Source: Cydia pomonella
Lineage: Eukaryota > Arthropoda > Insecta > Lepidoptera > Tortricidae
DNA: 64,000 nt
Assembly: GCF_033807575.1 (NCBI RefSeq)
Contig: NC_084711.1
Coordinates: forward strand, 13,640,001 to 13,704,000
Direction of reading: 5' to 3'
Positions 30,751 to 43,600 of the stretch are shown here, one piece after another. The position numbers were made by a program, and so were the translations under genes. Each line of letters starts with the position of its first letter. Within the stretch, counting starts at the first letter, position 1. Under the pieces are notes generated by a model. That model worked only from the letters and a program-made list of their open reading frames with translations, had not been told where the DNA came from and did not search any database.

Positions 30751-30916
30751 ACAATAAGAAATTTAAGTATTTTTACTATTTTTAATATGATATGTATTTG
30801 CAATTTTATGCTTTTACAATATATCTAAACATATAAATAGAATTTTCAGCCTTAATTAGATTAGGAAAAAACTTTAAATACGATTCTGTATATTTAATGT
30901 ACTCTTGCTTTTTTTA

Positions 30917-30922
30917 AATAAA
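30917..30922 (+). terminator. SKI3 poly(A) signal
   Basis: The first AATAAA after the SKI3 stop codon, about 167 bp downstream of it, in the short gap before the convergent METTL1 gene. Confidence 0.6.
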
Positions 30923-31068
30923 TATTATTGCCTTCATGATATAAATATGTACTAACTTAATGCATTTCTTTATACTAAAGTGTGGTCTGTATGTAAAGAT
31001 AAGTTTTTAATATTGGTTATAACTTATAATCAAATATAAAACGCAATGAATTCAGCACAAAATACTGT

Positions 31069-31074
31069 TTTATT
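31069..31074 (-). terminator. METTL1 poly(A) signal
   Basis: AATAAA on the minus strand about 10 nt past the METTL1 stop, implying a very short 3'UTR and leaving roughly 100 bp between the ends of the two convergent transcripts. Confidence 0.55.
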
Positions 31075-31084
31075 AAATGAAAAA

Positions 31085-31222
31085 TTAGTTAGAATTTTTG
31101 ATTTTTGCCATTTCATCTGAAATTCTTCTATATACTGCGAGAAACTTGTCGCCATTGTTTCTTGTCACCTTTTGACCTTCTTCGGTGCTTTCATAAAGCT
31201 TTTCCACAATTGGATCACTTTT
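31085..31222 (-). CDS. METTL1: METTL1 exon 6 (stop)
   Basis: 45 codons plus TAA; contains STEEGQKVTRNNGDKFLAVY. AATAAA follows the stop within about 11 bases. Confidence 0.95.
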   Translation of the reverse strand, partial: KSDPIVEKLYESTEEGQKVTRNNGDKFLAVYRRISDEMAKIKNSN

Positions 31223-33542
31223 CTGAAAGAAACAGTTATTTTAATAGTAATATTTTTCATCTATAAAGATACTCGTATCTTAGGTTGGGTTTTAAACTTT
31301 TAATCGCCGTAGTGCATATAATATCCAGCTCAGTTCGCCAGTCTGATAAATAAGACAAACCTCCCTAACGACCGCGACACAAGCACGCTCGGTTAAAAAT
31401 TCTTAAGCAGTTAAAATAAGTAGTTATGACAACATGTGTGGAAAGACTAATGTGTAAAGCAGAGTAAAGCATTGTAGCCATAAGTTTGACAGCTCAATTA
31501 GATGGTGTTTTGTATGCCATAAGAAGGCCAAAGGTCCCTTTTTCTTGAGATTGGCGCAATATGAAGAATAAGTAATAGTACTACACTACCATACAGAAAG
31601 GAAACTTCGTACAACACAGAAGCTTGACAGCAATTCTTTCTAATCTATGGAACTATCCCTTACAATACAATATTATACAAATAACTTGATAAGGCATCCT
31701 TAGGGCAAGCGATGTTTGCTGACCATGGTCATATTCATATATCTATGCCTAGTGTGGTAGTCAGCATAAATGTAACACTGTTATGAATTTGTATTTGTAA
31801 GTATCAGGCACCGTAATGTACTCACCAATTCTTCATCAGATATTTTCTCAAATAAAGGATGATCTTCAAAATGACTCACCATCCATTCATGCAAATCTTT
31901 TACATCTGTGATAGTATATACAATACCCTGTAAGAAACAAAAAAGGTTTATTTGATATACCTACTTACATTTATGAATCTTACTCATGTTGTCCCAGCAT
32001 TTTTTGCCATGACTCATGGGAGCCTGGGGTCCGCTTGGCAACTAATCCCCAGAATTGGCGTAGGCACTAGTTTTTACGAAAGCGACTGCCATTTGACCTT
32101 GCAAGCCAGAGAGTAAACTAGGTCTTATTGGGATTAGTCTAGTTTCCTTCACCGAAAAGCAACTGGTAAATATCAAATGATATTTCGTAGGTAAGTTCCG
32201 AAAAACTCGTTGGTACGAGCCAGGGTGTAAACCCCCAACCTCCAGATTGCAAGTTGCACACTCTTACTGCTAAGCCACTTACACTTATTATTTAATCGAA
32301 AACAAAATAGTTATTTCAGGCATTGGATTACAAAAGGAGTTTAATTTCTGAAAACATATGGTGTTTATCAATGATGGTAAATAATTAGTTACTAAGGATG
32401 TCTTACTTGCTCTGCTAGAATATAAGCATACTCTGATAACAACCATTTGTTAATTATTCTCCATTTATGTTTTGCTTTCTTGAAATGGGGATCTGGATAT
32501 AAGAAGAACATCTTTTTAAGCTGAAACATTAATAAATAGTTATATTTACATAAAATATCAATTACAGAGAAAAGGTGCCTTATTAATTATTACATATGCC
32601 TTACAAACCTGGCCCTTGTGAAAGAAATTAGGCAAATATTTCATTGCATTTGTTCTTAAAACTGCCACATTTTGGTATTGGTCTGGATGCTGTATCCTTA
32701 GAGCTTTAATTCTGTCATTGACATAATCTGACACCTTCACTCTTATTTCTAATCCCAGCATGAGGTTGTCAGAAAACATAGGAGACAAAGTCACTGTAAA
32801 GAGAATGTTTGTATGAATTCCCCTAAAGGGAAAGTTGGGAGCATTAGTATAACTGTTGTCTACTCTGAAAGTACATCTGAATGTCTGTCAAGTTAGACCA
32901 GTTTGACAGCACTGGCTTCCCTCGAATGCGGTTGACCCAGGAGCATTAGTATAATCAAAGAGAATTTGAAACAGAGGTGAATTGTTAAAGAAAATTATGT
33001 AGCCGCAGTAAATTTACTGCCATCTTTCGACACATTATTAAAACTTTTAAAATGCCATTTGACTTTGATCCTTATTCATTCACTGATATGTGTTAAATTT
33101 GCCGCCATACCCTTGGTCTATTAGATAGCGCCACTTTTTGATATTTAACAAATTTAAATATCAAAAAGAGAATATAGAGATAATAGAGAATATTTGTTTG
33201 GTAATTGATATGAATAATATTCATAAAAATATTATTTTTGCATTCGCACTTACATTATATACATACCTAACAAGCCTCCATATCCACAACCAACATCTAG
33301 GAATTCAACCCGTTTTTCATTGTTTTCAAGTGTTGGATACAAGGTAGACCAGTCATAATCATCTGGGTGAGCAGGGCTAAAACAAAATGATACTGTGTAG
33401 TGAATTCTTGAAAATCAGTTAGTTACAGAAAGATTATCATAATGATTGTGTACCAAATTTTGACTTACTATTCAAAACAGTGGTCAGCAATGGGGTTAGA
33501 ATGTGCACGTTGCCTATAGTATTTCTTCTGAGGCAATGCCAT
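31085..33542 (-). CDS. METTL1: METTL1, tRNA (guanine-N7-)-methyltransferase, six exons
   Basis: METTL1 (yeast Trm8) with WDR4 makes m7G46 in the variable loop of tRNAs, using S-adenosylmethionine. Exons: 33469-33542, 33267-33376, 32609-32793, 32407-32520, 31826-31927, 31085-31222, all in one frame with GT-AG borders; 240 residues, complete. Seen in order: N-terminal basic MALPQKKYYRQRAHSNPIAD; FLDVGCGYGGLL, the SAM-binding motif I (about 51-62); NLMLGLEIRVKVSDYV, where the acidic Glu binds the SAM ribose; NAMKYLPNFF; LYPDPHFKKAKHKWRI, the family catalytic/tRNA-binding motif (about 129-144); and TEEGQKVTRNNGDKFLAVYR at the C-terminus. It is convergent with SKI3. The ATG at 33542 is the first in frame and fits the family N-terminus. 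Confidence 0.95.
31826..31927 (-). CDS. METTL1: METTL1 exon 5
   Basis: 34 codons, phase 0 at both ends, GIVYTITDVKDLHEWMVSHF and following residues; donor TTG|GTGAG. Confidence 0.94.
31978..32290 (-). mobile_element. tRNA-derived SINE, about 310 bp, in a METTL1 intron
   Basis: Read on the minus strand: a tRNA-like head (taagtggcttagcagtaaga), then tttaccagttgcttttcgg, aggaaactagactaatccca, gcctacgccaattctgggga and agcggaccccaggctcccat. It is one of the commonest lepidopteran SINE sequences. A degraded relative lies at 45040-45240. Confidence 0.85.
32407..32520 (-). CDS. METTL1: METTL1 exon 4, PDPHFK motif
   Basis: 38 codons, phase 0 at both ends, with KKMFFLYPDPHFKKAKHKWR; donor CAA|GTAAG. 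Confidence 0.95.
32609..32793 (-). CDS. METTL1: METTL1 exon 3
   Basis: The acceptor is tttacAG|TGACT and the donor CCAG|GTTTG. Contains GLEIRVKVSDYV and AVLRTNAMKYLPNFF. Confidence 0.94.
33267..33376 (-). CDS. METTL1: METTL1 exon 2, SAM motif I
   Basis: The acceptor is gttttAG|CCCTG and the donor TTAG|GTATG. Contains DWSTLYPTLE and VEFLDVGCGYGGLL. Confidence 0.94.
33469..33542 (-). CDS. METTL1: METTL1 exon 1
   Basis: Start codon through HCFE plus two bases; donor ATA|GTAAGT. Encodes the basic N-terminus. Confidence 0.93.
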
Positions 33543-35699
33543 TTCCTTTAATGGTACATATAATACCACTTAAGTTTATTAATAGTTACAACATACAAAT
33601 ATGTTATATGAATCTTATTCCCTTAGGAAATTCACAATATTTACATTGTTTACGTACTCCGTAGTCGGTTCATGTGTGAGGTGTGAATGACAAATGTTCT
33701 TGTCAAATTGACATTTAAGTGCGTTCAGATTCGGGCTATACCGCGAAAATCGAAGTGCGTCATTTGCGGCCATTTTTCTCTATCACTCTGAATACGTTTT
33801 AGTGAGAGTAAAAGAGAAAGATCCACCATACCGTACACTGGATAAGAAATAAAGAACGAAGAAATAAATCATTTTATTGATATGGAGGTATTATAATCGG
33901 TACAGTATACTGTTTTAGTGAAAATGATCCAAAAATATTTTAATATATTTAAAAGTAGCTTGACTAGGTATTCGGTATTAGAAACGCTATATATTAGATC
34001 TGGCAAATTTGTTGGATTTGACGTTTCTGAGATTTCTGACATCCTATGGTCGCTGAAGTGAGATTCAGATTTTTATTGAATTATGTATTAGTATAAAAAA
34101 TTCAGTGATTTTAAAGACGATATTGTTATAATGTAGCTATCAAGTAATTGTGAGCACCAGTTATAGTTTCTACCATAGGTAAGTGCTTCATTCTATACAA
34201 TTTTCCGGACATATAATAACTATTTACAAAAAGAAAACCATTATTTTTAAATGTATCTTACTATGATTGAAGTAATATATCGTTTAGTTTTATAATGAAG
34301 CTGCATTTATGTTTACAGAACACTATTTATGTTTACAGTTACTTAACCTTTAACGAAAAAACAATTTCCGTTAAAATATTTTTCTGGCATGGGTAGACAA
34401 ATTTGAAATCAGCCCTATGAAATATAGTGGCAATATATTCCGCATAAGGTACACCATTTTGATAGATGGATGCATTATATGCTCTTTGGATGGGTGTATT
34501 AAAGGCCATGAATCATAATATAATGTCATAACTTATGAATCTACTCTGCACCCAATACTGGTGTTGTGAAGCAACCTCAAAGATATTAAGTGTAAGAAAT
34601 TTATAAATCAACAAATTTATTTAAATATACTGCAGTCTTATGGCAAAATATTTGCTGCTAAACATCAAATCTCTTTCATTTATTTCTTGTGTAACAATTT
34701 ATTACTCACAGAATTTTTATATTCCTTTGTGTAGCAAATTAATTATTTCAACTCGTAGTAGTGTGTCAGCAGTGTTGTAATATAGCAGCAGTGATTCATG
34801 TTATATTTATTAGGACTAATTTAATAGTAAAATATTGATAAAGTATACATATTTCACACTCATACACTATACACACATACTCATACATATTTCTAAAGCA
34901 AAATATTACATGCTACTTTTTCTAAGTTTATACTAAAATATTAATAATGTAAAATATTTTTATATTTATTTACTTCAGTATTTAAACATTGTGAGTAATA
35001 TCTGTTCAAGATCTGGGAATCAAGACATTGGTAAAGATTATGATTCATCACTATAAAATAACATGAGGTTTATTTTAAAATTGAGTTTATAAAAATACAT
35101 AAAAAATACTTTTCTTTTTTTTAGCCTTTGCGGTAATAAATATGAACAAATCTTATTGACACTTAAGTTGAATCTTATCTAATATGTTTTTGTGAATATA
35201 ACAGACAATAAAACAGACCTGTTCAAAAGCATATTTACTCTTACATTGATAGCACCAAGGCCATATATAGATTAAAATAACTAACTAACGAACTCTTTAA
35301 CTCTTAGTAAATAGTAAAAATTATATAAAATACATAACAACAATAGCTTTTATTCTGGCAAGTTATTTATTTCAATTGGTATAATTATAATAATTGTGGC
35401 TGTATATATTGCACATTATTCTGTTATCTTATTAAGGCTACTTGAACGGGTCACTTCATTAGATAACAATATAGGATCCCCCTTTTGTTTTGCCTATCAT
35501 TGTCGCAATATTAGTATGATGCAAAATTAAATGACAATTATACATATATTGATGTAGTCAACGAATTAACCACAGGCTGAGCAATTACCGCGAAGCTCGC
35601 GTTAAAATTCGTCTATTCTATTTCGATCTTTCACTCTACCATTCATCGAATGACAATGATGGTGATATACATATTACGGAGTTCATGGTAGACCTTCTG
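33543..35699. other. Intergenic, METTL1 to the 35876 exon
   Basis: A+T-rich sequence. I see no frame, SINE head or inverted repeat that I can support, although the METTL1 promoter must lie just right of 33542. Confidence 0.45.
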
Positions 35700-35875
35700 G
35701 TTAGTAGCCAGTGGTCGTGTGCAAGCCGTTGTTTTGACGTCGCCGGTTGCTGACTGCCGGCGCGGCGCCCACGTGCGACCGCGGCGCTCTGTCTCCGCTC
35801 CGGCGCCGGCCGCGCCGCACGTGTCCGCGAACTCGCGATAACATCAATCCGATCGAACATAAACAGTGAGTGAAC
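35700..35875 (+). promoter_or_regulatory. CpG-rich start region with two E-boxes
   Basis: Sharp G+C island in A+T-rich DNA immediately before the 35876 ATG. It contains perfect CACGTG E-boxes at 35770 and 35818, consistent with a promoter/5'UTR. The transcription start itself cannot be read. Confidence 0.45.
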
Positions 35876-36172
35876 ATGAAGAAACAAGACTCCCAGTGTA
35901 GTTTGCCTAGAAGCAGAGTGAGGAATTCGCGAATGCTGACAGACAGCATATCGTCCGATGAGGGCCCGGAGACGGAGCGCCTGCTGGCGTCTCAGCTTCC
36001 CCGAGCCGTGATCGCCGCCGCCAGCGGGCGTCGGCAGTCCCTCACGGCTCCCCCGTCTCCGACCGACTCCCGCAAGAAAGTGGTTGCGCGCCACCACAAC
36101 TATATGAACCATTTGCACCACCTCATCCACTGGAAAGACATTTGGAGTGGAGAGCATCATAGAGGTCAAGAG
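35876..36172 (+). CDS. Probable first coding exon of an unrecognised gene
   Basis: ATG at 35876 (context tgaacATGAAG) opens 99 codons, MKKQDSQCSLPRSRVRNSRM through ...HWKDIWSGEHHRGQE, ending GAG|GTATAG in phase 0. An alternative donor GAG|GTCAAG lies 8 bp earlier. The segment has several Ser/Arg-rich phosphosite-like stretches (TDSISSDEGPETERLL; RRQSLTAPPSPTDSRKK), typical of a disordered cytoplasmic N-terminus of a membrane or scaffold protein, and a His-rich end. It sits in a CpG-rich block with two CACGTG boxes, as a promoter would. I do not recognise the family. No convincing second exon is seen before 61.8 kb. A minus-strand open frame over the same bases is a shadow of the high G+C. Confidence 0.55.
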
Positions 36173-37860
36173 GTATAGAGGTTAATGCATTTTCCAACTG
36201 TTCAATCGGCTCATGACAACACGCCTGGTGCTAGTGTGCATGGTATTGTTGTACCTACTTGACTTCACTACGCTCTGTTGTTTTTGTTGTCATTTTTTTC
36301 GATTCGAACCGGTCGTCGTCCCTCTACCACTACCTGAAACGTGCCGTCTCATAGCTCGGTTGTTTTTTTATCATATTTGTCTTATAGTCATCACACTTAA
36401 ACACGACAAAGAACCTCGCTGTTTTCTTTAACATAGCATGAGTAACTTTTCTGTTTAATTCTGGTTCGTGTTTACTCAACTGAGTGATTGTGTGGCCTTT
36501 GCGTCCTTGGCTCTGTTACACGTTGATAATCTCAAAAAAGCGGGGTCAATCTTGATTAACATTAAGAGTCTGACCTTGCGACACAAATTTAATGCAATTC
36601 GATGGATTCGACGCGTGTAGTAGGTTATGGCTTCTATTTTAAGATTCCAATACAATGGTCTGCTACAATGAAACCCTTCCGCCTTAGTCAGTATTTATAC
36701 GACACAGCACAATGCTGAATGCACATTGTTTTGTACTACTTATTTTACGATATTTACATCTGCAGTCAAGTTACGCATGTTAATCAAGCGTGGATGGTCG
36801 AGTTATCTATACAATGTATTGTTACCATCTTTAAAAGCCTTGAACACCATTAAAACTACTGTTGATGTTGTTATTAACCACTCACATTAAAAACATCTGT
36901 TTTAAACTCTATTGATTAAAGTATCGTATACCAAAACTAATACAATGTTGAAACAGTAGCCAGATATACTTTACTAACACTAATAGGGCTACTAAATTGA
37001 TTAAAAAATGCTTTATAATGTAATAATAATAGCAACACACACATTCGTTCTGCTCCACGTCCCTATAGCTATAAAATCGTAAATCTTTTATGTTCTTTGG
37101 TAAACTGTAAACCGTAATAAATGGATAGTTGATCGTGGCATTTCACTTTATGTCTGTAAATTTGTGTCATACAAGGCACCACTACTGCTGACGTGTGGTT
37201 AATCGGTTATCTATACACACAATCATTGAAGTTTCAGTGTCGGTATTAAAAAGTGTGATTCAACATACTCGTATCTATTAGCAGTAGGGCATCATTGACC
37301 CGCGTACCTACTAGAACAAATACGCGCGACTTAATCGTTTGCAGCTGCGATGTAATGAATGTACGACACGAGGCCGACAAATTACCAAGAACGAGGTGCG
37401 GGTACTCGATTTAATTCCACCAATCAAACCGGAGCCGCGGCGCGTGACACTTGAGCAGGCACTCCTGCATTTTATGGCATCAATAATGCTATTTGATTCC
37501 TTTGAGCCGACGGTTAGCACCTTGCAATGTCCTGTTTGCTATGCACATTGTGTGAATACATTTATTTTTAGATAATCTTTCACGCATTAATAATCTCTAT
37601 AATCGTGATTAAATTACTTTGCTTCCAAAAACTACCCTTACACATAATTTATTAATTTTGGCCAAAAAAAGCTTTGTCTATGCCGAGAATTGGGAAAACA
37701 AAAGCTTAAATATAGAGCAAAGAGCTTAATGCCAGCCTACGCGTTGTCCCACTGATTAAAATTTCCCCGGAAAAGCGTAAAATAGGCCTCTACAAGCAAG
37801 AAATTTTGAGTTAAAATTCTTACTTAATGTACTTAATACCAGTAATATATACGACTAAAG
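36173..37860. other. Gene-poor interval after the 35876 exon
   Basis: Probably intron. A frame at 37339-37575 preceded by tttgcag is noted and rejected. Nothing else is seen. Confidence 0.4.
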
Positions 37861-37865
37861 GACCC

Positions 37866-40042
37866 GTTTTTAGGGTTCCGTAGCCAAATGGCAAAAAACG
37901 GAACCCTTATAGATTCGTCATGTCCGTCTGTCTGTCCGATTCTGTCACAGCCACTTTTTTCCGAAACTATAAAAGCTATACTGTTCAAACTTGGTAAGTA
38001 GATGTATTCTATGAACCGCATTATGATGTTTACACAAAAATAGAAAAAAAAAGCGGCCAAGTGCGAGTCGGACTCGCGCATGAAGGGTTCCGTACCATTT
38101 ATGACGTATTAAAAAAATCTACTTACTAGATCTCGTTCATCATTTTACCACTTTGGACACACATTTTTTCACTTTGGAAGTGTCTCTCGCGCAAACTATT
38201 CTTTTTAGAAAAAAATTATATTAGAAACCTCAATATCATTTTTGAAGACCTATCCATAGATACCCCACACGTATGGGTTTGACGAAAAAAAAATTTTTTT
38301 TTAATTTTATGACGTATTAAAAAAAACTACTCACTAGATCTCGTTCAAACCAATTTTCGTTGGAAGTTTGCATCGTAATGTATATCATATATTTTTTTTA
38401 GATTTTTCATTCTGTTATTTTAGAAGTTACAGGGGGGGGGGACACACTTTTTTTCACTTTGGAAGGTTCTCTCGCGCAAACTATTCAGTTTAGAAAAAAA
38501 TAATATTAGAAACATTAATATCATTTTTGAAGACCTATCCATAGATACCCCACAACCACATGTATGGGTATGATGAAAAATTTTTTTTTTTTAATCTCAT
38601 GACGTATTAAAAAAAAACTTCTTACTAGATCTCGTTCAAACCAATTTTCGTTGGAAGTTTGCATCGTAATGTATATCATATATTTTTTTTAGATTTTTCA
38701 TTCTGTTATTTTAGAAGTTACAGGGGGGGGGGACACACTTTTTTCACTTTGGAAGGTTCTCTCGCGCAAACTATTCAGTTTAGAAAAAAATAATATTAGA
38801 AACATTAATATCATTTTTGAAGACCTATCCATAGATACTCCACATGTATGGGTATGATGAAAAATTTTTTTTTTTTTTAATTTCATGACGTATTAAAAAA
38901 AACTACTTACTAGATCTCGTTCAAACCAATTTTCGGTGGAAGTTTACATGGCAATGTATATCATATATTTTTTTTAGATTTTTCATTCTGTTATTTTAGA
39001 AGTTACGGGGGGGGGGACACACATTTTACCACTTTTGAAGTGTCTCTCGCGCAAACTATTTTAGAAAAAAATGATATTAGAAACCTCAATATCATTTTTG
39101 AAGACCTATCCATAGATACCCCACACGTATGGGTTTGATGAAAAAAGATTTTTTGTGTTTCAGTTCTAAGTATGGGGAACCCCCAAAATTTATTGTTTTT
39201 TTTCTATTTTTGTGTGAAAATCTTAATGCGGTTCATAGAATACATCCACTTACTAAGTTTGAACAGTACAGCTCTTATAGTTTCGGAAAAAAGTGGCTGT
39301 GACAGAATCGGACAGACAGACGGACATGACGAATCTATAAGGGTTCCGTTTTTTGCCATTTGGCTACGGAACCCTAAAAACAATAAATTTTGGGGGTTCC
39401 CCATACTTAGAACTGAAACTCAAAAAATCTTTTTTCATCAAACCCATACGTGTGGGGTATCTATGGATAGGTCTTTAAAAATGATATTGAGGTTTCTAAT
39501 ATCATTTTTTTCTAAACTGAATAGTTTGCGCGAGAGACACTTCCAAAGTGGTAAAAAGTGTGTCCCCCCCCCCGTAACTTCTAAAATAACAGAATGAAAA
39601 ATCTAAAAAAAATATATGATATACATTGCCATGAAAACTTCCACCGAAAATTGGTTCGAACGAGATCTAGTAAGTAGTTTTTTTTTAATACGTCATAAAA
39701 AATAAAAATAAAATTTTTTTTCATCAAACCCATACGTGTGGGGTATCTAAGGATAGGTCTTCAAAAATGATATTTAGGTTTCTAATATAATTTTTTTCTA
39801 AACTGAATAGTTTGCGCGAGAGACACTTCCAAAGTGAAAAAAAGTGTGTCCCCCCCCCCCCCCCCTGTAACTTCTAAAATAACGGAATGAAAAATCTAAA
39901 AAAAATATATGATATACATTACCATGCAAACTTCCAACGAAAATTGGTTTGAACCAGATCTAGTAAGTAGTTTTTTTAATACGTCATAAATGGTACGGAA
40001 CCCTTCATGGGCGAGTCCGACTCGCACTTGGCCGCTTTTTTA
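37866..40042. mobile_element. Inverted cluster of GGGTTCCGTA elements with internal tandem repeats
   Basis: Three pieces. (1) 37866-38050, inverted, only the end bearing gggttccgtagccaaatgg. (2) 38053-39377, forward, from ggccaagtgcgagtcggact to gccatttggctacggaaccc. (3) 39378-40042, inverted. Inside are units of about 210-290 bp starting atgacgtattaaaaaa (near 38101, 38309, 38599, 38885) with G-runs of 7-10 in each; piece 3 has the complementary C-runs. Confidence 0.85.
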
Positions 40043-40264
40043 ACTTTACTTCATTAACATATAAATATTAAATTAGAATCATAAATTAAAAACCTAATCG
40101 TAACCTTAATAAATGTCTTAAAGAAGTATTACTAGCTAAATTTAAATATTCTTCTACTTGACTTCCAGAGATATGTAAAACTTTTAGTTCCACTTATACT
40201 ATATAGGTCGCCAGTCCCCATCTAAACACTATTAGAAAAATAACTCAGAAAATCTATTCACATA

Positions 40265-40417
40265 GAGTCAGACCAAGCTAAGTTGGCAGCGATTTTGACA
40301 GCCCAGACAGTGCAAGTGTTATTTTAACCGTCAAACTTCTATTAAATTATGACGTTTACTCAACACTTGCACAGGCTGGGCTATCAAAATCGCTGCCAAC
40401 TTAGTTTGGTCTGACTC
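40265..40417. mobile_element. Palindromic Tc1/mariner-type MITE, copy 1
   Basis: The ends gagtcagaccaagctaagtt and its complement are flanked by TA (40263-40264, 40418-40419). The arms are about 70 bp and nearly perfect. Confidence 0.85.
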
Positions 40418-40539
40418 TAATAATGTCTAAGAATCAAGATATTGAATAAAATTTAGGTATATTAATATTAAACTATACTCTAATAATATTGTCTAATTGA
40501 AAACTTTCACGTTATACACTGAAATAAATGTTATATACT

Positions 40540-40655
40540 GAGAAAAAGTGACCTAGGCCTCCAATGCCCCAGGCTGAAATCGAACCAGCGTCCTCTGCTA
40601 TCGCGGCAGGTGCCTGAGCCACTCGGCCACCGGGATCACGGCGGCATTGGTCATT
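40540..40655 (-). mobile_element. tRNA-derived SINE fragment
   Basis: The minus strand has an A box tggccgagtggctcagg and a B box gctggttcgatttcag. It is preceded by the same tgaaataaatgttatatact-type sequence as 17680. Confidence 0.7.
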
Positions 40656-43600
40656 TCTTACTGAAGGCTTTCGGCGCCTGAAAATCCTACCTTTCCTCCT
40701 TTATTTTCAGAAAATAATTTAATTTGTTCTAATACTTCTAATAGTAACCTTGACGTTCTTTAGATTTCAGATGAAAGGTTAGTTTTTTTTTGCGGCCTTT
40801 AGTGAATACGAGTAAAGGCCGACATGTAGCTACTTCAAGTTACGAATACGATTATTGCAATTTAAGCGAGGACGGGCTGTATTACTCAGGGTCTCAAACA
40901 TTGTCTCAAAGGATTCAGAACATTTTTTAGGTACCATCGAGGTAAAAAAATGCTTATACGAATCTATTTCAATGGAGTGACGGTTCAAAAGTTCTATACA
41001 CGTCTCTACATACTACTCCATACTGCTATTTATTGGATACTTAATTATACTATGAAATGCTGGATTAATAGGCGCATTAAGATAAAATAAACGCCATATC
41101 GGTAACTTATCGTCCCATTAGTGTCATTAATTGCAAGCTGCTAGTGTAGTGAACACGTTGGCAAGCATTATTATGTCGTGTTGTATTAGCCGACATATAT
41201 AACTTTAGTGTCTCGGTCTAATACAATCTGTTGATAGCTAACTGGAGACTGCAGGCAATTAAACGGAGCTAAATTAGTTGTCTTCTCGCTCCTAACGGAC
41301 TCCTCTCATAAACATGTATTTCCTCAAGGAAATCTATAGCATTTACCTGTCAATACTTGTATGTTACATCACGTTAAAAGGTTTTTTTGTTTGAAATTAA
41401 AATGGTTTCTGTTTCGGAGACGTGCAAAAGAGTAAAGTAAATGAAACTAAATAGAAAACAAGTAACCGTCAAAAATATTTTTGACACACACTTTTATTGC
41501 CGACTGCACTTTCTCTTTTTTGTATGTCTATCAAGTACTTCTCGAGACCTTTCAAATGAGCCTAAACTCAATGTGTTTAAGTTTTCCCATCGTAGAGTTC
41601 CTTTGGCTGCCTTCCGACTGCATCATCAGATCAGCTCCATTTTAGTATGCTATTGCATTGTCATCGGAAATACAGAAGTATACCAAATTTCAGCTCAAAC
41701 AGACACCAGGAAGTGGTTCAAATTTAAGTTACAAGATTACATTGTATACAAAGAAGATACGCGGTGAAGCTAAATAAAAGTGTGTAAAATAAAAATGTAT
41801 CCAGTCCAGTACACTCTACATTGCACGTTTGACGGCAATTTGAATTGTATCTCGCCAAACATCCGGTTCTACATGTGATTCTTTGTCATTGTTGGTTTAT
41901 TTCGCTCCATTCCATATGTGTGCTTCAGAATTTACGTACTTATTAAAATGTTAATTCTACTCCAAAGTTTATTAAACGCTGGATATTCCTGCCACCTGAG
42001 GGCCTACTATGAACAGTTATCGAAATTTATCTCTATCTCTTGAATATGTAAGACAAGAAATAGACGACCGAACGAATGAAGTGTTTCGTGGTAGGTCCTC
42101 TGCTGTCGAGTTTTAATTATGATCATCGTTACACCATCTTAACTGTTTGCCAAAGACAGCTCATTGGCACGTTGTTACGTTGATATACTATTCGGATTGT
42201 CGCTTTGTGTCGATTGGATTAATGTAATCATGACAGCTTGGTCAGTTATCTTATAGGTGTATGATATGACTCACTATCTTCGCTGGCTTAGGGAGGGATT
42301 TTGACCTCCCGACACCAGAGTACGTTGTTCTTACTTATCTCATCCACTTTTCACCAGTTAAACTCAAGGGCGGTAAATTTTTGAGGTCTTTAACTCTTCA
42401 CCGGTATCTAGACCAGTCGGACGTATAAGTGTCGTTATGTATAGGTATAGTCGACCAACTGCAAAAAAATTATACGCCTTGTAACACCTTATTTGAAGTA
42501 TATACACGTAACCCACCCACATGTTTACTGCACATACGAAAGTATGCTTTTTAGAATTTATTTGCTACGCTATTTCTTTCCGTTACTATTTAATCTAATC
42601 TCAAATCTTAAAGTTACCTTTTCAATCCGTTAAAAGGTTCTAAGTAAATATTTCTAACATTTTTATGTAGGCATAACCTTATACATTTTTTGACGATTTT
42701 CTTATATTAACGTGAACCTCCATAATACCCACCACTAAAAGCTTTTAGGGTACCGCTAGTAATAGCAAAGTACTCTTAAGTTAATACTGTTGACTGTGTT
42801 TGTTTCGTTTATTCAACACAAATAACGTGACGTGCTGATAATTGGCACTGATGCCGCATTATGGGTAATATACTGTAGCAATACCTTAACATGAGAGTAT
42901 AAGATTTATCTCAAATGAAATGAGAGAGAGAACAATTAAAATGACTTAAGCCGAGTATGCAATCAAGATTAACGCTAAGACGAAAAAGAATTTACACGCC
43001 TACTAATTTTACAAAAGTCTAGTGTACGAAGAAGTCCTTTACGAGTCAGATATGTGGTTAAAGCTACACAAACAAGAAATCTGCTACTAGTTGCTACAAC
43101 TTGAATTCCATCAATATTATTGTGTCTTATCAGATCAATGATCTGATAATCATCGCAAAAGATTTCCACCAACTTGCTTTTACGACGAACGAATCTAATA
43201 TTTGGTTCGGCACAAACATGCCACTAACGTAGATTGAAGGTTTTGTTTATACAGCTACATTAATTTAATAATAGTTATTCGTTTTACAAGAAGGCAAAGT
43301 TGTTGTTTTAGCCCTCGTGCATATTGAACCGAGTGTTTCGAAATTGTAGCGAGTGTTTCGAAAACAGTAATCTTGAGCGTTGCGAGGGTTTCAAGGCACA
43401 AGTGTTAATCAAACTTTGCTACCGAGTGAAACACAATTTCACACACACACGCGAGGAAAATACTAACTGTAAAACATTACAAATCAAGTCCAAATGAATT
43501 ATTTTTATCATTCTAAATCATCACTTAAAAATCAATTCCACCAGCCAACGTCTACTGCCGCTCATGCGGATGAAATGCAACTTTCTCATCAATTTTAAAG

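Noticed and set aside
35636..36169. 177-codon minus-strand frame over the CpG-rich exon
   Set aside because: High G+C depletes stop codons on both strands; the plus-strand frame has the better start, donor and composition.
37339..37575. Possible internal exon (tttgcag then 78 open codons)
   Set aside because: It ends in a stop without a donor, and the sequence has no recognisable motif or composition shift.
39172..39597. 141-codon open frame
   Set aside because: It lies entirely inside the inverted GGGTTCCGTA repeat cluster; its reverse strand is open too.
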